Assembly: GCF_000143685.1 (NCBI RefSeq)
Contig: NC_014328.1
Coordinates: 3,410,001-3,474,000 of the forward strand
Direction: 5' to 3'
Origin: Clostridium ljungdahlii DSM 13528
GTDB taxonomy: Bacteria > Bacillota > Clostridia > Clostridiales > Clostridiaceae
Length of the DNA: 64,000 bases
The position numbers and the translations under genes are program-made. Each line of letters opens with the position of its first letter. Positions within the stretch are counted from its first letter, which is position 1. The notes under the pieces were generated by a model. The model saw only the letters and a list, made by a program, of their open reading frames with translations, was not told where the DNA came from and ran no database searches. This document shows positions 16,448 to 25,753 of this stretch, piece after piece.

Positions 16448-16516
16448 GAGTAACTCGTGAGCGAAAGCGGTCAGGATTGCTTGTCCCATGGTTATACGAA
16501 AGGAGAAAAAAAGGTA

Positions 16517-17206
16517 ATGAGTGGTTTTAGTTATAAAGATATTTATATGGAAGATGGAAGAAGGGTACTGGAGATTAATGTACTTCCAGAAAAGTATTGT
16601 AATTTTGATTGCATATTTTGTCCTATTGGAAGGTCGAAAAATAAGGTAGATACAAAAATGTCATTTGATGAAATAGACAGCTCATTGATTGAACTTGGAA
16701 ACAGGATAGAAAGTACAAAAGCAGAATTAGTTTTTATTAACTCAAAAGGAGAAGCCTTAGTAAATGATAAAATTGGTGATATTATTGACTTTATCAAAGA
16801 CAAAGGTTTGCCTGTAAGACTACTTTCTAATGGATATTTACTAGGTAGAGATGAATATATGAAAATTGCTAATAAATGTGATGAGGTTGTTGGAGAAATA
16901 AAAATAATAACAGAAGAAGGCTTTCAAAAAGTTCAAAGACCTATTGAAGGATATACATTAGCAGAATATATTTCAAACATGGTTTCTTTTAATAAACAAT
17001 ACAAAGGAAAATTTATATTTGAAATTACTATCATTAAAGGCTATAACGATGATGAAGAATCAATTGAGAAGATAAAAAATATTATTAAAGCAATATCTCC
17101 TGACAAAATAATTGTAGCAAGAATGGAAGATGAAAAATTTAAGAAAAAACTTGGTATAAATGATGAACGATTTGAGGAAATTTCAAGTACATTATTAAAT
17201 ATTTAG
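16517..17206 (+). CDS. Radical SAM protein
   Basis: 229 aa. CNFDCIFC provides the CxxxCxxC ligands for the 4Fe-4S cluster, near residue 25. ETKAELVF-like strand order is followed by SKGEALVN (GE region) and PVRLLSNGYLL, normal for the partial TIM barrel. No extra cluster-binding Cys motif is seen in the C-terminal part, so it is a minimal family member of unknown substrate. Start ATG 16517 with AAAGGAGAAAAAA; the 20 codons in frame before it have no site. Confidence 0.85.
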   Translation: MSGFSYKDIYMEDGRRVLEINVLPEKYCNFDCIFCPIGRSKNKVDTKMSFDEIDSSLIELGNRIESTKAELVFINSKGEALVNDKIGDIIDFIKDKGLPVRLLSNGYLLGRDEYMKIANKCDEVVGEIKIITEEGFQKVQRPIEGYTLAEYISNMVSFNKQYKGKFIFEITIIKGYNDDEESIEKIKNIIKAISPDKIIVARMEDEKFKKKLGINDERFEEISSTLLNI

Positions 17207-17320
17207 TAATGCTAATATATTATATTTTTATAAAACGTCGTAAGTGTAAATTGTAATATTTAATCAAGAATTGCAGTAAATGATAAGAAATAAAATAGCG
17301 AAAGAATTAGAGGTGTAATT

Positions 17321-17809
17321 ATGTTTAGAGATATGAGAAGAAAAAAACAATTATTATCCAAAGAAGAGACAATTGAAATTCTAAAGTTATGTACATCTGG
17401 CGTCTTAGGTGTAATTGGTGACGATGATTATCCATATACCGTTCCAATAAGTTATGTTTTTAAAGACGGCAAACTATTTATGCATGGTGCAAAACAAGGG
17501 CATAAGATTGACAGCATTAAAAGGAATGATAAAGTGACATTTTGTGTTATAGAAAAAGACGAAGTAATACAAAAAACTTTTACTACCCATTTTCGGAGTG
17601 TTTCCATATTTGGCAGAGCAAGGATTCTTACAAACGATTCCGATAGGAGATATGCCATTGAAAGTTTAGTTGAAAAATATTCACCTGACTATATTAAAGA
17701 AGGGCAGCAAGAAATTGAAAGAGAATGGAATAGAGTATGTTTAATTGAAGTCAAAATCGAACATATGACAGGTAAGGCAGCTATAGAAATTGTTAATAGT
17801 AATAAATAA
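17321..17809 (+). CDS. Pyridoxamine-5'-phosphate-oxidase-like flavoprotein (NimA type)
   Basis: 162 aa. Opens FRDMRRKKQLLSKEETIEIL and continues GVLGVIGDDDYPYTVPISYV and LFMHGAKQGHKIDSI, the pattern of NimA/flavin reductase-like split-barrel proteins that bind FMN, some of which reduce nitroimidazoles. The His in HGAKQGHK is a conserved position. The physiological substrate is not known. Start ATG with AGAGGTGTAATT; a good terminator follows. Confidence 0.85.
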   Translation: MFRDMRRKKQLLSKEETIEILKLCTSGVLGVIGDDDYPYTVPISYVFKDGKLFMHGAKQGHKIDSIKRNDKVTFCVIEKDEVIQKTFTTHFRSVSIFGRARILTNDSDRRYAIESLVEKYSPDYIKEGQQEIEREWNRVCLIEVKIEHMTGKAAIEIVNSNK

Positions 17810-17844
17810 ACCAGTTCGTATTATTCTTATTTTGTTTACTAATA

Positions 17845-17872
17845 AAAAGGCAGAGTTATGCCTTTTTTATTT
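17845..17872 (+). terminator. Rho-independent terminator
   Basis: AAAAGGCA-GAGTTA-TGCCTTTT followed by TTATTTT. Confidence 0.85.
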
Positions 17873-17987
17873 TATATGAAGATTAAAAACGAATAATAAG
17901 AAAGTATTTTGAGCAAAGCAAATAAACTATTAAAATAATTAATAGTTAAAATTTTACATAAAACTATTAGTCTAGTTATAATATTGC

Positions 17988-19160
17988 TTAGTTAATAGGG
18001 ACATAATCCTTGTTATCTCTCATAACAGCAAAAACAATGCGTGTTAATTTATTAGCTGTAGCTCCTATTGCAACTAAGTGATGTTTACCCTCACTTCGTT
18101 TTTTATTATAATATTCATTAAGAGGACTGTCATGTAAGACACATGTTGAAGCAGATAAAAATAAGGCACGTCTAAGATACGGTGAACCTCTTTTGGACAT
18201 TTTATTGTTATTAGATAGAAATTGTCCTGATTGCTTAACAGTAGGATCAATGCCAGCATAAGCTACAAGACTAGAAGAGTTTTTAAAACGTTTAATATCA
18301 CCAATTTCACTAAGAATAATAGCAGCAGTTACGGAACCAATTCCAGGAATAGTTGTTAGATGGCAGTCAAATTTACTATAATAAAACTCAATTTCTGAAT
18401 CTAGAGATTTCATTTGTTTTTCAAGGAATAGTATTTGACTAATAAGTTGTTTTATTTGAAATTTAAAAGCTTTTTTAGCTATCTTAATGCCAAAGGTATT
18501 TTTAGCTGCATTTTGAATCTCATCAGCCTTATTAAAACCAAGTCTTCCCTTACTTTTTGTTTTCAATAGTTTAGTTAAATCATTTATATCCAATTCTAAT
18601 ATTCCTTCTGGAGTTTGGCATTTTTCGAGAACAGCTTTAGAACTTGCACCCCAAATATCAGAAAATAGTTTATCATATTCAGGGAAAATTTGGTCAAGTA
18701 CTGTAATTATTCTGCATTTAAGTTCAGAAATTTCAGTAGTTAAAGAAAGTTTATATCTGCAAAGCTGTCTTAGAGCAAGAAGTTTATCATCACAAAGTTT
18801 TGTATTAGTAAATTTACCAAATCTAATAACTTCAGCAATTATAAAAGAATCTTTCGTATCGTTTTTAGTTTTACGAATATACAAATTTCTAAAACTATCT
18901 GATTGAATAGGATTAATAACGTTTATCTCATATCCCTTTGTTAGTAAAAATGAATATAATGACAGCCAATAATGCCCCGTAGCTTCAAGTCCAAATATAA
19001 CTTTAGAATTGCCAGTATATTTTTTTATATGTTCAATTAATTTATTTCCACCGCTATGGGAATTAGCAAACTTTATAGATTTGCCGATTATGGAGCCAGT
19101 ATCATCAATAATAGTAGCTTCATGATTATTCTTACCAATATCAACACCAACAATATACAT
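17988..19160 (-). CDS. IS110-family transposase
   Basis: 390 aa, full length. The N-terminal RuvC-like DEDD domain has VGVDIGKNNHEA (first Asp), FGLEATGHYW (Glu) and TKNDTKDSFIIAEVIRFG (Asp). The C-terminal Tnp_20 domain has TTIPGIGSVTAAIILSEIGD and SKRGSPYLRRAL, with the catalytic Ser. IS110 enzymes recombine via an RNA guide encoded in the element's noncoding end. ATG follows GAAGGTGACTTTTT. The gene is intact. Confidence 0.93.
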   Translation of the reverse strand: MYIVGVDIGKNNHEATIIDDTGSIIGKSIKFANSHSGGNKLIEHIKKYTGNSKVIFGLEATGHYWLSLYSFLLTKGYEINVINPIQSDSFRNLYIRKTKNDTKDSFIIAEVIRFGKFTNTKLCDDKLLALRQLCRYKLSLTTEISELKCRIITVLDQIFPEYDKLFSDIWGASSKAVLEKCQTPEGILELDINDLTKLLKTKSKGRLGFNKADEIQNAAKNTFGIKIAKKAFKFQIKQLISQILFLEKQMKSLDSEIEFYYSKFDCHLTTIPGIGSVTAAIILSEIGDIKRFKNSSSLVAYAGIDPTVKQSGQFLSNNNKMSKRGSPYLRRALFLSASTCVLHDSPLNEYYNKKRSEGKHHLVAIGATANKLTRIVFAVMRDNKDYVPIN

Positions 19161-19400
19161 AAAAAGTCACCTTCATTTAAAAGATTATTTAGATAGAATC
19201 CTCTCATCTATGCAAGTTACAGCCTAGTTCGATATACGAAAAATTGTAAAAATACAATTGACATCCAGCTCATACGCAACATCTCGCAAAGAAGAGGCAG
19301 CAGTCTCTGCTCCGAGGTCAAAAAGCCTCATGGGGGTGAGCGTAAACCTCTATCTATACGAGAATATTGTCTCAAAAGATGAGTTATTAAACAATAGTTA
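19161..19400 (-). mobile_element. IS110 5' noncoding end, candidate bridge-RNA region
   Basis: The 240 bp upstream of the transposase have no gene and are richer in G+C than their surroundings. Minus-strand stems include GAGGC..GCCTC enclosing GCAG-AGA-CTGC, and GCTCA/TGAG pairs, between about 19250 and 19355. TATAGATAGAGG near 19350-19365 could be the -10 half of a junction promoter. Many IS110-family elements encode their bridge RNA here. The element's exact ends are not marked by inverted repeats and cannot be set from one copy. Confidence 0.55.
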
Positions 19401-19504
19401 TATAAATGAACTTTAGAACTATAAAGATGTTATATAGATTAAAGTTTTAGGCAGGAAAACTATTATTTAATGTTTACATGTTTATCATACTAGGGGGTGA
19501 CGAA

Positions 19505-19702
19505 ATGAATGCCTATGTTATTATTGTTTCCATGGTATGCATAACAACAACAGGTATAGTAATAGGAACAACAGTAATTTTTGCTATACTAGCATACTTA
19601 AAAGAGAAAGCTATACTTAAACACAAGAATAACTTTAAAGATAACAATAATGAGATTTCTATTACCGTTGATGATGATAGAAATAATCATTCAAAAAATT
19701 AA
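19505..19702 (+). CDS. Small hydrophobic peptide, candidate type I toxin
   Basis: 65 aa: a single long transmembrane helix (about residues 3-30) followed by a charged tail ending DDDRNNHSKN. CTAGGGGGTGACGAA sets the start at ATG 19505. The end runs into a hairpin shared with a convergent minus-strand RNA (19693-19777). Same plan as the 64-aa peptide at 11701. Toxicity is inferred from layout only. Confidence 0.5.
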   Translation: MNAYVIIVSMVCITTTGIVIGTTVIFAILAYLKEKAILKHKNNFKDNNNEISITVDDDRNNHSKN

Positions 19703-19777
19703 AATGCACCCATCCCATTGAGTGCACTTTGATTAATTAAAAACAATCTGATTTAAAAAACCGTAACGGCTTCTTTT
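19693..19777 (-). ncRNA. Candidate antitoxin RNA convergent with the 65-aa peptide gene
   Basis: A minus-strand TATAAT (784-789 on the plus map) precedes about 85 nt that hold a small hairpin AAGCCG/CGGUUU and end in UGCACUC/GGGUGCA followed by UUUUAAUUUUUU, a proper intrinsic terminator. The 3' end overlaps the last codons of the peptide gene. The -35 is weak. Promoter and terminator are seen; an antitoxin role is inferred. Confidence 0.4.
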
Positions 19778-19799
19778 AAAATTATTATATCACATTTTA

Positions 19800-20148
19800 T
19801 GTTTTTTAATCATACTTTTTCAATAATAACGAGTATAAAAATAGCGAGATAAATCGCAAATAAAAACAAAACCTAGAACAGTTTTCATTATCATTATAGG
19901 TTTTAAATTATTATTGAGCTGTATTTGTATTTTATATATTCTGTTCAATAGAAATATTATCTAATTCTTTGATAATATCTATTACATCAGCAATATCCCT
20001 TGCGAGAATCAAAATTCAAGACTAAAATCTAACTACTTCTAAATCTCTATTGCTTACTTCTCTATATTTCCCACTTTTAAACCACCATAGAAAGGAGTTT
20101 TATTATACTTATAAAAAATATAAATATTTAATATGTTCACCACCAATT
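19800..20148. other. Intergenic stretch at the host/prophage boundary
   Basis: No complete gene. AAAACCTA and TAGGTTTT (about 19870-19908) can form a hairpin. On the minus strand about 19928-20005 encodes an orphan piece (ILARDIADVIDIIKELDN) with stops on both sides, perhaps the tail of a lost gene. An attachment site would be expected near here, but none can be recognised without the other junction. Confidence 0.4.
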
Positions 20149-20826
20149 CTATTTTATTAAATGGATACTTAAAGTGGAGCCATATCCAGTAATTATTGAA
20201 TAAATATGCCTTTCTCCTTCACTTACTGCAAACATTCCCTCTAAATCATAATCTTCTTTATCATCATGGCCATAAAAAAAATAACAATTTACGTATATTT
20301 TTTTATCTTGTATTCTTAGATGTTTAATAAGATTTAATCCATCTGAATCATTTACTTCTGTAAAAGAGCAACCTGGATATTGCTCTTTTAATAAATTTAA
20401 AGCTTCGTTATAAGTAAATTTAGTATTATCATTTGAAGAAGATACTCGATTTTGCTGATTCTGAGTTTGTGCTTGAGCTTGTATATTTGCTTGTTGTTTT
20501 TGCTGTTCTATTATTTTAGAATATGAGTCTTTTAAATTTTTAGCTTCAGAGTTATTTGGATCTAGTTTTAAAGCTTCATCCAAATATTTATTAGCATCAT
20601 CATATTTACTGTCTTTAGCAGAGTTACTTGCAAGTTCAATATCTTTATTTATTTCATCATTTTTAGCTTTTTCTTTTTGTATATTTTGAGCAGCAGCTAA
20701 TGCTTTTTCTTTTTGCATAGTAATATTATTTTTATAATTGCTGTATTCATACATTCCAAAAGATGATAAGCAAAAGCATATAATTAAAATAAGTAAAATA
20801 ATAAAAGTATTTTTAAATTTTTTCAA
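20149..20826 (-). CDS. Membrane-anchored TPR-like protein
   Basis: 225 aa from TTG 20826, which has GAGGGGATAAAA in front; the longer frame has no site. One N-terminal helix (TFIILLILIICFCLSSF) anchors it, then a coiled-coil/TPR-like part with EALKLDPNNSEAKNLKDSY, a Gln-rich linker, and a C-terminal domain with two cysteines. It lies just beyond the lysis genes, where prophages often carry extra cargo, but could be chromosomal. Function unknown. Confidence 0.65.
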   Translation of the reverse strand: MKKFKNTFIILLILIICFCLSSFGMYEYSNYKNNITMQKEKALAAAQNIQKEKAKNDEINKDIELASNSAKDSKYDDANKYLDEALKLDPNNSEAKNLKDSYSKIIEQQKQQANIQAQAQTQNQQNRVSSSNDNTKFTYNEALNLLKEQYPGCSFTEVNDSDGLNLIKHLRIQDKKIYVNCYFFYGHDDKEDYDLEGMFAVSEGERHIYSIITGYGSTLSIHLIK

Positions 20827-20990
20827 TTTTATCCCCTCTTTATTATAACTTATTACTATTATAGCAAAATGTCTCAAATAGGGGAAAATTTTTTTACCTT
20901 AAATTACATTTTAATCTATATTAGCTTATTGCTAAAAGAATAAATATTGACAATATATAAAAGGCCTAGACCTTATACCTAATCTTAAAA

Positions 20991-21455
20991 TTATTGTTGT
21001 TCAGAAATTGCAGTGCTTTGTGTAATAGTCATATTTTCTTGTTGTAGTTTTGTAGCACCTACCACATCAGCAACATCCTTACTTTGGTCAAAGGCCGGAG
21101 TTAAAATTTTACTAGCTACAACCTCACTATTTATTTTTCCACAAATAGTTTCTCTAAAATGGTCCAGTTCTTCCTGAGATATCCCAGGGATCTTTTCAAC
21201 TAGCAACTTATCAAATTTATTTTTCTTCTGTTCTCCTGCCTGAGGAATAAATTTAAACTGCTGCTCTACTATATAATAAATATCCTGTGCTATTTTATAA
21301 TCCTCATTGTACTGGTCAACTCCTATTTTTTTAATAAGAGCTTCCCTTTTCTTTTTAAGATAAGTAACTCCCACAGCAACACCATAAGAAGCTAAAGCTC
21401 CTAAAATACTCAATACTCCACTTGAAATTATATTTGCTACTTCATTTCCTAACAT
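20991..21455 (-). CDS. Phage holin, LLH family
   Basis: 154 aa. One N-terminal transmembrane helix (SSGVLSILGALASYGVAVG), then YLKKKREALIKKIGVDQYN and a helical cytoplasmic part AQDIYYIVEQQF with PGISQEELDHF, the Phage_holin_6_1 layout. It sits directly after the endolysin, last in the late operon. It should permit endolysin access to the wall at the end of the lytic cycle. Confidence 0.85.
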   Translation of the reverse strand: MLGNEVANIISSGVLSILGALASYGVAVGVTYLKKKREALIKKIGVDQYNEDYKIAQDIYYIVEQQFKFIPQAGEQKKNKFDKLLVEKIPGISQEELDHFRETICGKINSEVVASKILTPAFDQSKDVADVVGATKLQQENMTITQSTAISEQQ

Positions 21456-21565
21456 ATTTTTTTCCTCCTAAATTTTTATTTATATTTTTGATAATTTAAA
21501 AGGGCTATTTTACTAGCCTTATAAGGCAAAATTCTCACCTTATCCTTTAATTGATAAAATGAGAT

Positions 21566-22327
21566 TTAAAATAACACTTTAGATCCACCCTGACCTTTAT
21601 TATTGTTATAAACTACTACTGGTGCTCCACCTTTTCTAAGTACTAAATAATTTCCTCTATCCAAGTGAATTCCCATATCTCCATCAGCTCTTGGTTCTAT
21701 ATAAAATTTAGTACCTGGAATCTGAAATACTCCCTCCGGAATAGTTTCAGGATACTTAGGTACTGGCTGTATTACTGGCTTAGGTACAGTTGGTTGACTT
21801 GATACTGTTTGTCCTGTAATACCTTTTACTATGGCTGTTGCTAGTTTCTCAGGATCGTACTTGTCACAATCTGACTTTGTATCACAGAAAAATGGTTCTA
21901 TAAGAATAGCAGTCATATTTGTATATTTCAGTACATAAAGTCCATTTCTTAATTGACTACCCCTGTTTCTAAATCCTAGCTCACTAGACATTTCACTGCA
22001 TACCCTGTCAGCATACTCTTTTCCACTAGCACTTATATACTCCACTTCACATCCATTGGCCTTATCAGTTTCATAGGCATTAACATGCATACAAATATGG
22101 AGCTGTGAACCTATAGAGTTAGCTTTGTTAACTCTATAGGCAAGACTTTGTCCTAAAGATAAACCTGGGCTTGCTGAAGGTGTGCAATCATAGCAGGTAT
22201 GTCCTAGTTGCTGAAGCTTTTTAATTACAAGTGCTCCATATTCTCTGCAGTCATGTTCCTCATTCCTGTATCCTTCAGCTCCACGATCTTCACCAGTTCC
22301 ATGTCCAAAATCATAAGTTATTATCAT
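21566..22327 (-). CDS. Endolysin: N-acetylmuramoyl-L-alanine amidase (Amidase_3)
   Basis: 253 aa from ATG 22327 (MIITYDFGHG); the longer frame to 22396 overlaps xhlA and lacks a site. Zinc ligands are the His in FGHG, a Glu in GYRNEE, and the His in MHVNAYE; the catalytic Glu is in LIEPFFCD. The catalytic domain ends near residue 160, followed by a Pro-rich linker (PTVPKPVIQPVPKYPE) and a short C-terminal wall-binding part. It cleaves the amide bond between MurNAc and the stem peptide. Confidence 0.9.
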   Translation of the reverse strand: MIITYDFGHGTGEDRGAEGYRNEEHDCREYGALVIKKLQQLGHTCYDCTPSASPGLSLGQSLAYRVNKANSIGSQLHICMHVNAYETDKANGCEVEYISASGKEYADRVCSEMSSELGFRNRGSQLRNGLYVLKYTNMTAILIEPFFCDTKSDCDKYDPEKLATAIVKGITGQTVSSQPTVPKPVIQPVPKYPETIPEGVFQIPGTKFYIEPRADGDMGIHLDRGNYLVLRKGGAPVVVYNNNKGQGGSKVLF

Positions 22328-22344
22328 AACATCATTTCCTTTCC

Positions 22345-22662
22345 TTATTTTTTTGTAAAAATAAACCCCAGTACTGTTCCAACTATTCCAGAACATATTG
22401 AGGTTATAACAGCTAATTTAATTTTTGAGTAATCCTGTGATGGCCTTGTCTCTATATTTTCAAGTTTTGAACCAATATCTTTGATACTGTCCTTAATTTC
22501 ATTAAGTATTTTAAATATCATTTTTATTTGTTCACCACCTGAAGCAGAAAATTTTTCAACAACAATTACCCTTTCATCTAAACTTTTAAGCTCACTTTTC
22601 AGTGAACTTACATCATCTTTTAAGTTTTGGATGTAAGGACACTCTTTACAATTATCATTCAT
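22345..22662 (-). CDS. XhlA-like holin accessory protein
   Basis: 105 aa: N-terminal Cys pair (CKECP), a coiled coil (about residues 12-75), and a C-terminal membrane helix (AVITSICSGIVGTVLGFIF), the XhlA plan. It overlaps the open region before the endolysin and works with it in lysis. Confidence 0.8.
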   Translation of the reverse strand: MNDNCKECPYIQNLKDDVSSLKSELKSLDERVIVVEKFSASGGEQIKMIFKILNEIKDSIKDIGSKLENIETRPSQDYSKIKLAVITSICSGIVGTVLGFIFTKK

Positions 22663-22709
22663 TCTAAGCCTCCCATTTAAGTGTTTTAATCAAAATAAAA
22701 AGACTATTG

Positions 22710-23363
22710 CTAGTCCTTAGGCTTCATCATTCTTATTTCAAATTTTTCATCAAGTTTATCAATTAATTTACTTCCATCAGACTGTGGAGTTAACAATGCA
22801 GTTTTTAAATCATCTACACCATTATCGTTAAACCACTTCTCTTTTTGTGTATCATCTGTTGGTAATCCTAACAAAGTTAAAACATTGTTCTTTATAGAAT
22901 AATACTGTGTACCTTGCTTTATTAAAAACTTATTAGTATTAACTTCTTCTAAATACCATTCTGAATCAATTCTTTTACCAGTACTTACAAATCTATATTG
23001 TCCTGGTAATAAATTGATTATTGTTTTTTCCCATTGCGTATTACCAATTTGTGTTAATGTTTGTGAATATAAAGAAGTTACATCATCATATCCTCCAGAA
23101 TCATTCTTTTTAATTATGCTAAAAGGAGCACACATATTACTAAAAGAATTAATTCCAGATCTCCATATATTACATTTTTTAGGTATTAATAATTCTATAT
23201 AATAGTCTACACTTCCCCAATAACAAACACCATTTGAAACCCATGAATCAGGTTGAGCACCATCAAATAAACCTGTTGCAGTAGCAATTCCATAAGTTCC
23301 TATAATAGTAGGGGTAACTTCTTTACCTAATCCCACTATATTGGGTTTTACTGTTCCTGCCAT
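22710..23363 (-). CDS. Phage tail-associated protein, unknown
   Basis: 217 aa. N-terminal two thirds are beta-rich with SWVSNGVCYWGSVDYYIELL and PGQYRFVSTGKRIDSEWYLEEV, suggesting a carbohydrate-binding-like fold; the C terminus is helical and charged (DDLKTALLTPQSDGSKLIDK). It lies between fibre genes and lysis genes, a place for receptor-binding or fibre-tip proteins. No named family recognised. Confidence 0.6.
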   Translation of the reverse strand: MAGTVKPNIVGLGKEVTPTIIGTYGIATATGLFDGAQPDSWVSNGVCYWGSVDYYIELLIPKKCNIWRSGINSFSNMCAPFSIIKKNDSGGYDDVTSLYSQTLTQIGNTQWEKTIINLLPGQYRFVSTGKRIDSEWYLEEVNTNKFLIKQGTQYYSIKNNVLTLLGLPTDDTQKEKWFNDNGVDDLKTALLTPQSDGSKLIDKLDEKFEIRMMKPKD

Positions 23364-23378
23364 TTTATAATCTCCAAT

Positions 23379-24464
23379 CTAATAATTTATTTTTATATCT
23401 CCACTAAATTTTATAAATACTTGCAATAATGTATTTGAAGCATATACCACATTATAAGTATCCTCCTTAGCTTGTGCCCATTTACCTTGACCATCATACT
23501 GTAAATCTAAATTATCAATGCTCTCTGTATCTGAAATACTATTCATAGACAGTAAATAAGCGAACCTTATTTTTTTGTTTGTATTAAGCAAATTCCAGTA
23601 AGTAGAATTAACAGCATTGAAATTAGGTATATCTATACCTTTTACTTTTACATCATTCACAGTTAAACTTATATCTTCCCAATGATCCGTATTAAAAGTT
23701 TTCCATGTTGTCCCACCGTCTACACTTATAACTACACTTAAATTACTCCCTGTTCCTGTAAGCTTAAAATAATCTATATTCTGTACATAACTTAAATCTT
23801 TATCACCACTAGCAACTAATAATCTATCTGGTGGAATAGCAGTTACAGTAAGTATTTCATTTACTCCTTCAGTATTTTCTTTAATGTCTTCTATACTTTT
23901 AAAAATACTTTTATCTATTTCATACGAATACTCTTCATTATTGCTTCCTATAGCCCCTTCATCTTTCATTTGATAATCATAACTCGTTTTTAAATGTACT
24001 GTATTATCAAACCCTATCATATCATCAGGTTGAAAATCACTGGATTCAGAATTACTAAATGAATTTAAGGTTTTTATTACATTCTGGTCGCCCTGCTGAA
24101 ACTGTAATACATTTACTCTAGGGACTTTAAAATCCACTGTATTAATTGGAATATCTATTTCATATGGAGCTGAAGCACTTCCTGTAACCCCCATTTTAGT
24201 TAACTGCTTAATGCTTAGGCCCGCAACATCTCCTATGTTCTGCAGATCCACAGTAGTAAATTTTTTTTCATCTTCTGAATAGACTACTACCTGCCTATCT
24301 TTCTTATTTGCTACATTTACATCATCAAGGCTCTCAAATCTTGCTGCCCTGTGATTAATTATTTCATCTAATATTTTTGAGCTGCTCCACCCTGTAGTTT
24401 GTGATGTCTGGTTATCATCTAAAACAACATCTTTATCAAGAGTTACATTGAAAAATTCGCTCAT
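23379..24464 (-). CDS. Putative tail fibre protein
   Basis: 361 aa from ATG 24464 (MSEFFNVTLDKD), with AGGTGAG upstream. N terminus includes QTSQTTGWSSSKILDEI and FESLDDVN..KKDRQVVVYSEDEKKF, a pattern common at the base of clostridial prophage fibres (a domain announcing content of the display). The rest is beta-rich. Immediately follows the 331-aa gene. Role by position and pattern. Confidence 0.6.
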   Translation of the reverse strand: MSEFFNVTLDKDVVLDDNQTSQTTGWSSSKILDEIINHRAARFESLDDVNVANKKDRQVVVYSEDEKKFTTVDLQNIGDVAGLSIKQLTKMGVTGSASAPYEIDIPINTVDFKVPRVNVLQFQQGDQNVIKTLNSFSNSESSDFQPDDMIGFDNTVHLKTSYDYQMKDEGAIGSNNEEYSYEIDKSIFKSIEDIKENTEGVNEILTVTAIPPDRLLVASGDKDLSYVQNIDYFKLTGTGSNLSVVISVDGGTTWKTFNTDHWEDISLTVNDVKVKGIDIPNFNAVNSTYWNLLNTNKKIRFAYLLSMNSISDTESIDNLDLQYDGQGKWAQAKEDTYNVVYASNTLLQVFIKFSGDIKINY

Positions 24465-24477
24465 AATACTCACCTAC

Positions 24478-25473
24478 CTACTCATCTATTACAAGTTGAA
24501 AATCTCTCACAGAGAAATTATGATTATCAACATTTTTAGTTATTTTAACAAATACATCTTTACTTTTTCCTTGAAGTAAGTCCAAAGCTACAGTATCAGA
24601 ATAAGTTTGGTCGTCCAAGCTTAGTTGAATTAAATCATCACTTGCAGTCTGTATCCCTATTTTTAACCCTGTATAACCCTTAGTATCAATATTCTTAATA
24701 GTTATGCTTTCATCCAAATCTTTTAATACTCCAGGACTCGTATTAGTTACAACCAAGCCATTATAAATTACCTCAAGTTCGTATTTGCTAAATACATATA
24801 CATCACCATATTTAAGATTTAACATGTCTGATTTATATATCTGATTTCCACTACTATCTTTAAAAATAAAATATCCTTGAATATTTCCATCTAGAAATAC
24901 TTTACACTCCAGATCATTATTAAAAGTCCTAGTTTTTAACAGATTATTATTTGAATCGTAAAGTTCACATACAGTATTTTCAGGGAAATTTTGTACAGTA
25001 ACATACGGGCTCCCATACACTTTATAATTATCTAATACAAAATTCTCATTACTGCATTTTTGAAGACCTTGTTTAGTGATTAAATCCGTAAAATTAATGC
25101 CACCTATATTTGTATAGTTGACTCCATCATCACTTACATAAGCCTGTACGTAATTATCCTGCTTTATTAGTTTCCAAAACTTATGTTGTTCGCCCTGCTT
25201 TTTATCCCTGATTCCAAAAGTATATTTATCATTTCCTAGATAAATCATTGAATAATCATCTGTTACCATATTACTAAAGTTCTCTTTTTCAAGCTCTATA
25301 ACAAATTCACTATAGTTAAACTTTCTTTCAATTTTATTGTTTGATATCAATTCTAATTTTCCTGTATTTATATCTCGTGCAACATTAGCACTTCCGGCAA
25401 AATCACTAAAAGAAGAGGTTAAGAAAAAATTCTCAACCTCAAGCAGTCCATCTTTAACTTTTATAAGTTTCAT
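24478..25473 (-). CDS. Tail fibre/adhesin-like protein
   Basis: 331 aa. The middle (about residues 60-170) reads as a concanavalin-like or DUF1349-like beta sandwich: FVIELEKENF..MIYLGNDKYTFGIRD..HKFWKLIKQDNYVQAYVSDDG. The C terminus has a further beta domain. Probably part of the receptor-binding apparatus. No enzymatic motif. Confidence 0.6.
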   Translation of the reverse strand: MKLIKVKDGLLEVENFFLTSSFSDFAGSANVARDINTGKLELISNNKIERKFNYSEFVIELEKENFSNMVTDDYSMIYLGNDKYTFGIRDKKQGEQHKFWKLIKQDNYVQAYVSDDGVNYTNIGGINFTDLITKQGLQKCSNENFVLDNYKVYGSPYVTVQNFPENTVCELYDSNNNLLKTRTFNNDLECKVFLDGNIQGYFIFKDSSGNQIYKSDMLNLKYGDVYVFSKYELEVIYNGLVVTNTSPGVLKDLDESITIKNIDTKGYTGLKIGIQTASDDLIQLSLDDQTYSDTVALDLLQGKSKDVFVKITKNVDNHNFSVRDFQLVIDE

Positions 25474-25484
25474 TCAACCAGCTC

Positions 25485-25748
25485 CTATACATTAGGCTGC
25501 ATAATATAATCATATGGTACAAATTCAACTACCTGCACATCATTTGTACCAGCCCCCTGCGCTATAAGCATTTTCGCCTGCTGTAATACATCCTGGTAGC
25601 AGTTAGATGAATAAGCATTTACCCCTTTTCCTGTTTCATCTGTTACATCTCCATAATTAAGTTGAATTAAACTGCCACTTTTAATAATCCCCCATTCTTT
25701 CTGCCTCGGAGTTTTAAAATCTATTCTACTAGGAATTGTTGCTGCCAT
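25485..25748 (-). CDS. Small tail/baseplate protein
   Basis: 87 aa from ATG 25748 (MAATIPSRIDF) with GGGAG upstream, overlapping the end of the preceding frame. Beta-rich, with QKEWGIIKSGSLIQLNYGDV and a C-terminal VVEFVPYDYIMQP. No family recognised; baseplate role by position. Confidence 0.55.
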   Translation of the reverse strand: MAATIPSRIDFKTPRQKEWGIIKSGSLIQLNYGDVTDETGKGVNAYSSNCYQDVLQQAKMLIAQGAGTNDVQVVEFVPYDYIMQPNV

Positions 25749-25753
25749 TAATA

